This document shows positions 1 to 10,781 of a stretch of DNA of 17,805 bases, in pieces. Position numbers and translations under genes: made by a program. A model generated the notes under the pieces. That model saw nothing but the letters and a program-made list of their open reading frames with translations. It was not told where the DNA came from and did no database searches. The stretch's first letter is position 1, and each line of letters opens with the position of its first letter. The DNA lies in NCBI GenBank assembly GCA_050725495.1, contig JBOHHM010000114.1, positions 1-17,805 on the forward strand, written 5' to 3'. Source of the DNA: JBOHHM01 sp050725495 (lineage in GTDB: Bacteria > Pseudomonadota > Gammaproteobacteria > Burkholderiales > Burkholderiaceae_C).

Positions 1-108
1 TGGGCCCTGGGCGAGCCCGATTTCGTCGCCGATTTGCAAAAGCGCACCGAACGCCGGGTCAGTAAAACCCAGGCGGGAAGACCGGTCTCAAAGCCGGCTA
101 CAAAGTAA
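1..108 (+). CDS. C-terminal end of a probable REP-associated tyrosine transposase (RAYT), partial
   Basis: The first frame is open from base 1 to a TAA at 106-108 and gives 35 residues. It starts WALGEPDFVADLQKRTERRV and ends in a basic tail containing AGRP. The pattern of a GEPDFV-like segment, then LQKRTERRV, then a Gly-Arg-Pro tail is what I recall for the C-terminus of IS200-like/RAYT proteins, which are single-copy, domesticated transposases that mobilise REP palindromes. REP-like palindromes start 53 bases downstream, and two more lie between gltB and gltD, which fits. The catalytic part (HUH motif and tyrosine) lies outside the window, so activity cannot be judged. The call rests on a short fragment; another small basic protein is possible. 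Confidence 0.55.
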   Translation, partial: WALGEPDFVADLQKRTERRVSKTQAGRPVSKPATK

Positions 109-160
109 AAATCGAATGACATCCACATCCCGTCGTGCTTTGATGCTCTTGTTTTTGATA

Positions 161-220
161 TGTCCCCAATTAATTGTTGAACATAAAAATCGGAAATTAA
201 TTGGAATCTGACCCCAATTA
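161..220. repeat. REP-like palindromic region next to the RAYT gene
   Basis: CCAATTAATT at 166-175 is a perfect inverted match to AATTAATTGG at 195-204, with a 19-base loop. A second, overlapping pair is AATTGG at 199-204 and CCAATT at 214-219, enclosing AATCTGACC. Read on the minus strand the right part is TTGGGGTCAGATTCCAATT, a motif I recall as repeated and RAYT-associated in proteobacterial genomes. The region is markedly AT-rich compared with the genes around it. Its right edge is 7 bases from the proposed gltB -35 box. Confidence 0.6.
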
Positions 221-226
221 TTCTGC

Positions 227-255
227 TTGGCATTCTTGTTGCAGTGCACTATGCT
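227..255 (+). promoter_or_regulatory. Putative sigma-70 promoter of gltBD
   Basis: TTGGCA at 227-232 matches the -35 consensus in 5 of 6 positions. TATGCT at 250-255 matches the -10 consensus in 4 of 6. The spacer is exactly 17 bases. Initiation would fall near 261-263, giving a leader of about 25 bases with AGGAG (276-280) placed 6 bases before the gltB ATG. Inferred from consensus only. Confidence 0.5.
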
Positions 256-261
256 TGCACT
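243..261. promoter_or_regulatory. Dyad over the gltB -10 box, candidate operator
   Basis: AGTGCA (243-248) and TGCACT (256-261) form a perfect inverted repeat with a 7-base spacer that contains most of the -10 box. TGCACT also occurs as a direct repeat (245-250 and 256-261), with starts 11 bases apart, about one helical turn. A protein bound here would block RNA polymerase. The TGCAC half-site recalls NtrC sites, but the arrangement is not the classical NtrC one, so the regulator is unknown. Confidence 0.35.
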
Positions 262-286
262 CCCTGCGAAAACTTAGGAGCGCGCC

Positions 287-5047
<4,761 letters not shown>

Positions 5048-5054
5048 GCTAGTC

Positions 5055-5068
5055 AGGAACTCGAAATG
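5055..5068 (+). promoter_or_regulatory. Orphan ribosome-binding/start context (duplicate of the gltD start)
   Basis: AGGAACTCGAAATG at 5055-5068 matches AGGAACTGAAAATG at 5143-5156, the real gltD ribosome-binding site and ATG, at 12 of 14 bases. The copies are 88 bases apart, and the two REP hairpins lie between them. The upstream ATG (5066) opens an out-of-frame reading of 97 codons to 5359 that overlaps the gltD start. It may be a decoy initiation site. Confidence 0.5.
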
Positions 5069-5070
5069 TC

Positions 5071-5145
5071 GGGGACAGAGCTGAAGATCTGTCCCGCAAA
5101 GGCTCAAAGTGTTGGGGACAGAGCTGAAGATCTGTCCCGCAAAGG
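5071..5145. repeat. Two tandem REP hairpins between gltB and gltD
   Basis: Two identical 32-base units occupy 5071-5102 and 5114-5145, a 43-base period. Each holds a perfect 8-bp stem, GGGACAGA and TCTGTCCC, around the loop GCTGAAGA, followed by GCAAAGG. The last bases of the second unit supply part of the Shine-Dalgarno sequence of gltD. As RNA the units would form two strong hairpins inside the gltBD message. The RAYT fragment at the left edge is a possible source of mobility, though its own flanking palindrome differs in sequence. Confidence 0.8.
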
Positions 5146-5153
5146 AACTGAAA

Positions 5154-6620
5154 ATGGGAAAAGTCACCGGCTTCATGGAATACGGGCGCATCGAAGAGGG
5201 CTACAGGCCCGTCGGCGAGCGCGTGAAGCATTACAAGGAATTCGTCATCGGCCTCAACGATGCGCAGGCCAAGGTGCAGGGCGCGCGCTGCATGGACTGC
5301 GGCACGCCGTTTTGCAACAGCGGCTGCCCGGTCAACAACATCATTCCGGACTTCAATGATCTGGTCTACCGCGGCGACTGGGAGAACGCGATCGAGGTGC
5401 TGCACAGCACCAACAATTTCCCCGAATTCACCGGCCGGATCTGCCCCGCCCCCTGCGAGGCGGCCTGCGTGCTCAATGTGAACGACGACCCGGTGGGCAT
5501 CAAGTCGATCGAGCATGCCATCATCGACCGCGCCTGGGCCGAAGGCTGGGTACGGCCCCAGGTGGCCAAGCACAAGACCGGCAGGAAGGTGGCCGTGGTC
5601 GGCTCGGGCCCGGCCGGCATGGCGGCCGCGCAGCAGCTGGCGCGCGCCGGTCACGATGTCACGCTGTTCGAGAAGAACGACCGCATCGGCGGCCTGCTGC
5701 GCTACGGCATTCCCGACTTCAAGATGGAGAAGTCGCACATCGACCTGCGCGTCGAGCAGATGAAAAAAGAGGGTGTGACCTTCCGTACCGGCGTGCTGGT
5801 CGGCAAGCTGCCCAAGGACAGCAAGGTCACCAATTGGGCCAAGGAAACCGTGACGCCCGAGCAGCTGGACAAGGAGTTTGACGCCGTCATCCTGAGCGGC
5901 GGTGCCGAGCAGTCGCGCGACCTGCCCGTGCCCGGCCGCGAGCTCGACGGCATCCATTTCGCGATGGAGTTCCTGCCGCAGCAAAACAGGGTCAACGCCG
6001 GCGACAAGTTCAAGGGTCAGATCTGGGCCGATGGCAAGCATGTGATCGTGATCGGCGGCGGCGACACCGGCAGCGACTGCGTGGGCACCAGCAACCGCCA
6101 TGGTGCGGCCAGCGTGACCCAGTTCGAGTTGCTGCCGCAGCCGCCGGAGGAAGAGAACCGGCCGCTGACCTGGCCCTACTGGCCGATCAAGCTGCGTACC
6201 AGCTCCAGCCATGAGGAAGGCTGCGAGCGCGAGTTCGCGATTGCGACCAAGGAATTCATCGGCGAAAAAGGCAAGGTCACCGGCCTGAAGACGGTTCGCG
6301 TGGAGTGGAAAGACGGCAAGATGATCGAGGTGCCGGGCTCGGAGCAAACGCTCAAGGCCGACCTGGTGCTGCTGGCCATGGGCTTTGTGAGCCCGGTCGC
6401 CAGCATCCTGGAATCGTTCGGCGTGGACAAGGACGCCCGCGGCAACGCCCGGGCCAGCACCGACTTCATCGGCGGCTATGCGACCAATGTGCCCAAGGTG
6501 TTTGCGGCCGGCGACATGCGCCGCGGCCAGAGCCTGGTGGTCTGGGCGATTCGCGAGGGTCGGCAAGCAGCTCGGGCGGTCGACGAATTGTTGATGGGGT
6601 TTAGCGATCTGCCGCGTTAA
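5154..6620 (+). CDS. gltD: Glutamate synthase (NADPH) small subunit
   Basis: GltD oxidises NADPH on FAD and passes electrons through two 4Fe-4S clusters to the FMN of GltB. The N-terminus carries Cys46-x2-Cys49-x4-Cys54-x3-Cys58 and a second cysteine group in GRICPAPCEAAC. The FAD-binding GSGPAG is at 150-155, with FEKNDRIGGLLRYGIPDFKM after it. The NADPH-binding GGGDTG is at 301-306. A closing FAD motif (KVFAAGDMRRGQSLVVWAI) precedes the C-terminus. The 488 residues are usual for the family. I chose ATG 5154 (MGKVTGFMEY) because it has AAGGA 7 bases upstream and begins where the family begins. An in-frame start at 5109 would only translate REP sequence. The final 20 codons are repeated in diverged form at 6681-6744. 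Confidence 0.97.
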   Translation: MGKVTGFMEYGRIEEGYRPVGERVKHYKEFVIGLNDAQAKVQGARCMDCGTPFCNSGCPVNNIIPDFNDLVYRGDWENAIEVLHSTNNFPEFTGRICPAPCEAACVLNVNDDPVGIKSIEHAIIDRAWAEGWVRPQVAKHKTGRKVAVVGSGPAGMAAAQQLARAGHDVTLFEKNDRIGGLLRYGIPDFKMEKSHIDLRVEQMKKEGVTFRTGVLVGKLPKDSKVTNWAKETVTPEQLDKEFDAVILSGGAEQSRDLPVPGRELDGIHFAMEFLPQQNRVNAGDKFKGQIWADGKHVIVIGGGDTGSDCVGTSNRHGAASVTQFELLPQPPEEENRPLTWPYWPIKLRTSSSHEEGCEREFAIATKEFIGEKGKVTGLKTVRVEWKDGKMIEVPGSEQTLKADLVLLAMGFVSPVASILESFGVDKDARGNARASTDFIGGYATNVPKVFAAGDMRRGQSLVVWAIREGRQAARAVDELLMGFSDLPR

Positions 6621-6630
6621 ACCCGCAAAT

Positions 6631-6674
6631 CGCCCTTTGGGCGTGCAATGGACGTGCAGGCGAGGGCCTGCACG
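6631..6674. repeat. Two adjacent hairpins after gltD
   Basis: CGCCC (6631-6635) and GGGCG (6639-6643) pair around a TTT loop. CGTGCAGGC (6653-6661) and GCCTGCACG (6666-6674) form a perfect 9-bp stem around GAGG. No T-run follows either stem, so they do not look like intrinsic terminators. They could be REP-type elements or mRNA 3'-end stabilisers. They sit exactly between the two copies of the gltD tail. Confidence 0.55.
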
Positions 6675-6680
6675 GCGCAA

Positions 6681-6744
6681 GGGTCGGCAAGCGGCCCGGG
6701 CGGTCGACGAATTCCTGATGGGATTCAGCGATCTTGCCCAATGA
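6681..6744 (+). pseudogene. Second, diverged copy of the gltD 3' end (fragment)
   Basis: Bases 6681-6744 match the last 64 bases of gltD (6557-6620) at 52 positions, without gaps, from GGGTCGG through the stop codon. Read in the gltD frame the fragment ends GRQAARAVDEFLMGFSDLAQ followed by TGA; the intact gene ends GRQAARAVDELLMGFSDLPR followed by TAA. Before the last two codons, six of the seven differing codons are silent. That pattern indicates both sequences evolved under selection as coding DNA before coming to lie together. The fragment has no start of its own and is probably not translated. It may be what remains of an earlier gltD allele. Confidence 0.75.
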
Positions 6745-6745
6745 G

Positions 6746-6775
6746 GCGACTCCAATCGGTGTAATCCCTTATGAT
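6746..6775 (+). promoter_or_regulatory. Possible promoter of the mla operon
   Basis: TATGAT at 6770-6775 matches the -10 consensus in 5 of 6 positions. The best -35 (GCGACT, 6746-6751, spacer 18) is poor. Initiation near 6782 would fall inside the terminator-like stem that follows, so a new transcript would lack its complete left arm. Weak, consensus-based call. Confidence 0.3.
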
Positions 6776-6779
6776 TCGG

Positions 6780-6802
6780 AAGCCGGACATATTCCGGCTT
6801 TT
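6780..6802 (+). terminator. Terminator-like hairpin between gltD and mlaF
   Basis: AAGCCGGA (6780-6787) and TCCGGCTT (6793-6800) form a perfect 8-bp stem with a 5-base loop, followed by TT, G and a T-rich stretch up to the mlaF ATG. It could end gltBD transcription about 160 bases past the gltD stop. The T-tract is short and interrupted, so termination may be partial. Confidence 0.5.
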
Positions 6803-6809
6803 GTCATTT

Positions 6810-7628
6810 ATGGCCCAGCCCACCTCCGAGTCCCTCGTCGAACTGCGCGATCTCACCTTTGGTTATGGTGAGCGTGTGATCCTGGACGGTGTTTCGCTGA
6901 CCGTGCCGCGCGGCAAGGTCACGGCCCTGATGGGGGCCTCGGGCGGCGGCAAGACCACGGTGCTGCGCCTCATCGGTGGCCAGGTCCGGGCGCAACAGGG
7001 TACGCTGCAGTTCGATGGTCACGAGGTTGGCAAGCTCGACCAGCAAGGCCTGTACGCCGCGCGGCGCCGCATGGGCATGCTGTTCCAGTTTGGCGCGCTG
7101 TTCACCGACCTGAGCGTGTTCGACAACGTGGCCTTCCCGCTGCGTGAGCACACCGATCTGCCCGAGGCGCTGATTCGCGACATCGTGCTGATGAAGCTCA
7201 ATGCCGTGGGCTTGCGCGGCGCGCGCGACCTGATGCCCAGCGAGGTCTCGGGCGGCATGGCGCGCCGCGTGGCGCTGGCGCGGGCCATCGCCCTCGACCC
7301 CGAGCTCGTGATGTACGACGAGCCCTTCGCCGGACTCGATCCGATCTCGCTGGGCACGGCCGCGCGCCTGATCCGCCAGCTCAACGACGCCATGGGCCTG
7401 ACCAGCATTGTGGTGTCGCACGATCTGGACGAGACCTTCCACATCGCCGACCAGGTCATTGTCCTGGCCAACGGCAGGATTGCCGCCCAGGGCACGCCGC
7501 AGGAAGTTCGGCACAGCGTCGATCCGCTGGTCCACCAGTTCGTCAATGCGCTGCCCGAGGGCCCGGTGCACTTCCACTACCCCGGCGCCAGCGTGACGCA
7601 GGACTTCGGCCTGGCGGGGCATCCATGA
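6810..7628 (+). CDS. mlaF: Phospholipid transport ATP-binding protein MlaF
   Basis: MlaF is the cytoplasmic ATPase of the MlaFEDB complex, which moves phospholipids between the inner membrane and the periplasmic carrier MlaC. From the chosen start (272 residues) the ABC motifs are complete: Walker A GASGGGKTT with Lys48, Q-loop MLFQFGALF, signature SGGMARR from Ser147, Walker B VMYDEPFAGLDP with Asp170 and Glu171, and the switch His204 in VVSHDLDE. FQFGALF and the FVNALPEGPVHFHYPG tail are typical of MlaF. Neither candidate start has a good Shine-Dalgarno sequence. I prefer ATG 6810 (MAQPTSESLVEL) because ATG 6771 lies inside the -10-like box and would translate the terminator-like stem. The stop overlaps the mlaE start (ATGA). 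Confidence 0.95.
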   Translation: MAQPTSESLVELRDLTFGYGERVILDGVSLTVPRGKVTALMGASGGGKTTVLRLIGGQVRAQQGTLQFDGHEVGKLDQQGLYAARRRMGMLFQFGALFTDLSVFDNVAFPLREHTDLPEALIRDIVLMKLNAVGLRGARDLMPSEVSGGMARRVALARAIALDPELVMYDEPFAGLDPISLGTAARLIRQLNDAMGLTSIVVSHDLDETFHIADQVIVLANGRIAAQGTPQEVRHSVDPLVHQFVNALPEGPVHFHYPGASVTQDFGLAGHP

Positions 7629-8407
7629 GCTGGTACAGGCCTTCGGACCTCGGTTACGCCACCCGTGCCAAGCTGGCTGACATCGGCCATGGCGCGCGAC
7701 TGTTCGTGCGCTTGATGGCCTTGACCGCCGCCAGTTTCAGGCGCTTTGGCCTGGTGCGCGACCAGATTCACTTTCTGGGCAATTACTCGCTGGCCATCAT
7801 CACGGTGTCCGGCTTGTTTGTGGGCTTTGTGCTGGGGCTGCAGGGCTATTACACGCTGCAGCGTTATGGCTCGTCCGAAGCGCTGGGCCTGCTGGTGGCG
7901 CTGAGCCTGGTGCGCGAGTTGGGGCCGGTGGTGACGGCCCTGCTGTTCGCCGGCCGGGCCGGGACTTCGCTGACGGCCGAGATCGGCCTCATGAAGGCAG
8001 GCGAGCAGTTGAGCGCGATGGAGATGATGGCCGTGGATCCGGTGTGCCGCATCCTGGCGCCGCGTTTCTGGGGCGGCATCCTGACCCTGCCGCTGCTGGC
8101 CGCGGTCTTCAGCGCGGTGGGCATCGTGGGCGGCTGGGTCGTGGGCGTGCTCATGATCGGTGTCGATGCCGGTGCGTTCTGGAGCCAGATGCAGGGTGGC
8201 GTCGATGTCTGGCGCGATGTGGGCAATGGCGTGGTCAAGAGCCTGGTGTTCGGCTTCACCGTGACCTTTGTCGCGCTGCTGCAGGGGTTCGAGGCCCAGC
8301 CCACGCCCGAAGGCGTGTCGCGTGCCACCACGCGCACCGTGGTCGTGGCCTCGCTGGCGGTCCTGGGGCTGGATTTCATCCTGACGGCCATGATGTTCAG
8401 TATTTAA
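7625..8407 (+). CDS. mlaE: Phospholipid transport permease MlaE
   Basis: MlaE is the inner-membrane permease, a dimer binding MlaF on the cytoplasmic side and carrying the MlaD ring on the periplasmic side. The 260 residues have an amphipathic N-terminus and hydrophobic segments at about 52-75, 90-110, 145-180, 205-225 and 238-258. The MlaE signature ELGPVVTALLFAGRAGTSLT, followed by AEIGLMKAGEQLSAMEMM, is intact. The length is that of the family. The ATG overlaps the mlaF stop by 4 bases, and mlaD starts 11 bases after the stop. Confidence 0.95.
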   Translation: MSWYRPSDLGYATRAKLADIGHGARLFVRLMALTAASFRRFGLVRDQIHFLGNYSLAIITVSGLFVGFVLGLQGYYTLQRYGSSEALGLLVALSLVRELGPVVTALLFAGRAGTSLTAEIGLMKAGEQLSAMEMMAVDPVCRILAPRFWGGILTLPLLAAVFSAVGIVGGWVVGVLMIGVDAGAFWSQMQGGVDVWRDVGNGVVKSLVFGFTVTFVALLQGFEAQPTPEGVSRATTRTVVVASLAVLGLDFILTAMMFSI

Positions 8408-8418
8408 GAGAGGGTGCG

Positions 8419-8907
8419 ATGCAACGCTCCAACAGTGATTTCTGGGTCGGTTTGTTCGTGCTGATCGGCGCGGCCGCCGTGCTGTTTCTGGCGCTGCAAT
8501 CGGCCAATCTGCTGAATCTGAGTTTCCAGTCCACTTATCAGGTGGTGGCCAAGTTTGACAATATCGGCGGGCTCAAGCCCAAGGCCGCTGTCAGAAGCGC
8601 CGGGGTGGTTGTGGGCCGGGTGGAGTCCATTACCTTTGATGACAAGTCTTTCCAGGCCCGTGTCACACTGTCCATGGAAAACCGCTACGCATTTCCCAAG
8701 GACAGCTCGCTGAAGATACTGACCAGTGGCTTGCTGGGCGAGCAATACATCGGCATCGAAGCCGGGGCTGACGAGAAAACGCTCGCCGCTGGCGATACCA
8801 TTGGCACCACACAGTCGGCGGTGGTGCTGGAAAACCTGATCAGCCAGTTTTTGTACAGCAAGGCGGCCGATGCCGGTAATCCTCAAGGGACAGCGAACAA
8901 AAAATGA
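8419..8907 (+). CDS. mlaD: MCE-domain phospholipid-binding protein MlaD
   Basis: MlaD is anchored in the inner membrane and forms a hexameric periplasmic ring whose central pore passes lipid between MlaE and MlaC. The 162-residue protein has one N-terminal transmembrane helix (about 9-29). The MCE domain follows at roughly 38-118 with its hallmark FDNIGGLKPKAAVRSAGVVV, then ILTSGLLGEQYIGIE. A C-terminal helix (LENLISQFLYSK) corresponds to the pore-lining helix. The ATG at 8419 follows GAGAGGG and fits the family start. The gene ends in a 4-base overlap with mlaA. Confidence 0.95.
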   Translation: MQRSNSDFWVGLFVLIGAAAVLFLALQSANLLNLSFQSTYQVVAKFDNIGGLKPKAAVRSAGVVVGRVESITFDDKSFQARVTLSMENRYAFPKDSSLKILTSGLLGEQYIGIEAGADEKTLAAGDTIGTTQSAVVLENLISQFLYSKAADAGNPQGTANKK

Positions 8908-9677
8908 CAACAGCCTGGTGTGATCTATTTGCTATAAAAAGGAGAGCTATCGGCGCCGTATGGACGGGCGCTTTGGCGATTCTTCTTCTTTCGGGCTGCG
9001 CCACCGGGCCCGGCGCCAATCCGCGCGATCCGCTGGAGCCGCTCAACCGCACTATCTCGGACTTCAACGATGTGGTCGACAAGGCATTCCTGAAGCCCGT
9101 CGCCACGGCCTACACCGAGGTGACGCCCGCGCCGGTGCGCACCGGCGTCAGCAATTTCTTCAGCAACCTGGGCGATGTCTGGTCGTTCGTGAACAACGTG
9201 CTCCAACTCAAGGCGCAGGCAGCGGCTGAAACCTGGATGCGCCTCAACGTCAACACCTTCTTCGGGTTGGGCGGGATCCTGGACGTCGCCGCCGAAATGA
9301 ACATCGAGCGCCACAAGGAGGATTTCGGCCAGACGCTGGGGCGCTGGGGTGTGCCGGCCGGGCCCTATCTTGTGCTACCGATTCTGGGACCCTCGACGCT
9401 GCGCGATGGCTTGGCGCTCATGGTGGACCGCCAGGGCAATCTCATCACCCATGTCGATCCGACCTCGACGCGCAATGGGCTTTACCTGCTGCGCGCGGTC
9501 GACGCCCGCGCCAACCTGCTGCGTACCGGCACGGTGATCGATGAGGCGGCGCTGGACAAATACAGCTTCACGCGCGATGCCTATTTGCAGTTGCGGCGCA
9601 GCGAGATCTATGACGGAGAGCCGCCCGAGTCGGAACCTGAGAAGGGTCCGGATCCGGACAAGGAGGGATCTCGCTGA
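8904..9677 (+). CDS. mlaA: Outer-membrane phospholipid-removing lipoprotein MlaA (VacJ family)
   Basis: MlaA sits in the outer membrane, takes misplaced phospholipid from the outer leaflet and hands it to MlaC. The 257 residues begin with a lipoprotein signal peptide ending in LLLSGC, so the lipidated residue is Cys32. The VacJ core follows: DPLEPLNRTISDFND, VNTFFGLGGILDVA, EDFGQTLGRWGVPAGPYLVL and LGPSTLRDGLAL. The tail (about 235-257) is acidic and proline-rich and probably flexible. The ATG at 8904 overlaps the mlaD stop; no other ATG lies in frame before the signal peptide. The leader region contains an AT-rich stretch (8927-8950). In E. coli mlaA lies outside the mla operon; here it sits between mlaD and mlaC. 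Confidence 0.94.
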   Translation: MTTAWCDLFAIKRRAIGAVWTGALAILLLSGCATGPGANPRDPLEPLNRTISDFNDVVDKAFLKPVATAYTEVTPAPVRTGVSNFFSNLGDVWSFVNNVLQLKAQAAAETWMRLNVNTFFGLGGILDVAAEMNIERHKEDFGQTLGRWGVPAGPYLVLPILGPSTLRDGLALMVDRQGNLITHVDPTSTRNGLYLLRAVDARANLLRTGTVIDEAALDKYSFTRDAYLQLRRSEIYDGEPPESEPEKGPDPDKEGSR

Positions 9678-9790
9678 GAGCTTGTTGCACACTGTTTCGT
9701 GCTCCGAACGAGATTGCGGGGAACCGGTCGGCGATGATTGATTCCCACATGTTGTTTGGGCAAGCGATGCCTGTTGAGGAAAGATAAAAC

Positions 9791-10429
9791 ATGAACCGAC
9801 GTTTTCTGGGCTCCATGGCCCTGGGTCTGGCGGCCGTCCTGGCCACCGCAAGCCCTTTGATGGCCCACGCGGCCGATGAGGCGCCTGATGCGCTCATCAA
9901 GCGCCTGTCCACCGATGTGCTGGACAGTCTCAAGGCGGACAAGTCCATTCATGCGGGCGATGTCTCGAGAATCATCAGCCTGGTCGACAGCAAGATCATG
10001 CCCAATGTGAATTTTCAGCGCATGACGGCTGCCGCCGTGGGCCCGGGCTGGCGTCAGGCCACGCCCGAGCAGCAAAAGCGTCTGCAGGAAGAATTCAAGA
10101 CCTTGCTGGTGCGTACCTATTCGGGCGCGCTGGCTCAGGTCACCGACCAGTCCGTCACGGTCAAGCCGCTGCGGGCAGCGGCTGACGATGCCGAGGTCGT
10201 GGTGCGCACGGAAATCAGGGGCCGTGGCGACCCGATCCAGCTGGACTACCGTCTGGAAAAAACGGCCGGCCAGGGCGCGGGCTGGAAGATCTACAACCTC
10301 AATGTGCTGGGCGTCTGGCTGGTGGAAACCTACCGCAGCCAGTTTGCGCAGGAAATCAATGCCAAGGGCATCGACGGCCTGATCGCGACGCTGACCGAGC
10401 GCAACAAGGCCAACGCCAAAAAGGGCTGA
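9791..10429 (+). CDS. mlaC: Periplasmic phospholipid carrier MlaC
   Basis: MlaC shuttles phospholipid through the periplasm between MlaA and the MlaFEDB complex. The 212 residues start with a Sec signal peptide: MNRR, a hydrophobic core, and probable cleavage after Ala27 in MAHA-ADEAP. The mature part matches the MlaC/Ttg2D family, including VDSKIMPNVNFQRMTAAAVG, LLVRTYSGAL and YNLNVLGVWLVETYRSQFA. The ATG at 9791 has GAGGAA at 9776-9781, spaced about 9 bases. The preceding 113-base gap after mlaA contains nothing I can identify beyond this site; a separate promoter is possible but not visible. mlaB begins 2 bases after the stop. Confidence 0.94.
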   Translation: MNRRFLGSMALGLAAVLATASPLMAHAADEAPDALIKRLSTDVLDSLKADKSIHAGDVSRIISLVDSKIMPNVNFQRMTAAAVGPGWRQATPEQQKRLQEEFKTLLVRTYSGALAQVTDQSVTVKPLRAAADDAEVVVRTEIRGRGDPIQLDYRLEKTAGQGAGWKIYNLNVLGVWLVETYRSQFAQEINAKGIDGLIATLTERNKANAKKG

Positions 10430-10431
10430 GC

Positions 10432-10704
10432 ATGCTCGTGCTGCCTTCCGAACTGACGCATGACCGAGCCACGGCCTGCTTGCGCATGCTGGTTCAGGGC
10501 TTGCAGTCCCAGTCAGGGCCGACGGTGCTGGCCGATGCCACAGCCCTGACCGTGTTCGATTCTTCGGCGTTGGCGGTGCTGCTGGAATGTCGCCGCGAGG
10601 CCCAGGCCTTGGGCAAGAGCTTTGCCGTCAAGGGCCTGCACGCCCGTCTGCGCGAGCTCGCGGCGCTCTATGGCGTGGCCGAACTGCTGCAGACGGCAGG
10701 CTGA
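10432..10704 (+). CDS. mlaB: STAS-domain protein MlaB
   Basis: MlaB is a small cytoplasmic subunit that binds MlaF and is needed for its stability and ATPase activity. The 90 residues form a single STAS domain, with the characteristic TVLADATALTVFDSSALAVL, where the DSSAL loop marks the conserved STAS helix start, and LRELAALYGVAELL at the end. It begins 2 bases after the mlaC stop, so translation is probably coupled. The protein is divergent, as MlaB proteins are, and position as last gene of the mla block supports the name as much as the sequence does. Confidence 0.88.
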   Translation: MLVLPSELTHDRATACLRMLVQGLQSQSGPTVLADATALTVFDSSALAVLLECRREAQALGKSFAVKGLHARLRELAALYGVAELLQTAG

Positions 10705-10759
10705 GGGCGCAGGCCCGCCCCGGGGGTGAATGGCGGCAGGCCGGCGTGGCCGAGCGCCA

Positions 10760-10781
10760 AGCCTTAAAATCAAAGGCTCTC
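10760..10781 (+). promoter_or_regulatory. Inverted repeat with -10-like box and RBS before the ABC ATPase gene
   Basis: AGCCTT (10760-10765) and AAGGCT (10773-10778) are a perfect inverted repeat with a 7-base AT-rich spacer. TAAAAT (10765-10770) resembles a -10 box. AAAGG (10772-10776), the likely Shine-Dalgarno sequence, lies mostly in the right arm, 5 bases before the ATG. No -35 is evident. It could be a weak promoter or a small hairpin limiting translation; the rest of the 77-base gap shows nothing definite. Confidence 0.3.

Noticed and set aside
5066..5359. Small plus-strand frame starting at the orphan ATG before gltD
   Set aside because: Not called a gene because its protein is translated REP sequence followed by out-of-frame gltD. 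It is reported only as a possible decoy start.
5049..6755. Open frame of 568 codons on the minus strand opposite gltD
   Set aside because: Same shadow effect. The duplicated gltD tail appears as a repeated peptide in it, which reflects the DNA duplication and not a repeat protein.
10587..10781. Upstream extension of the ABC ATPase frame
   Set aside because: It overlaps mlaB in another frame, is Arg/Gly/Ala-rich and lacks family similarity, whereas ATG 10782 has an RBS and begins at the expected family start.
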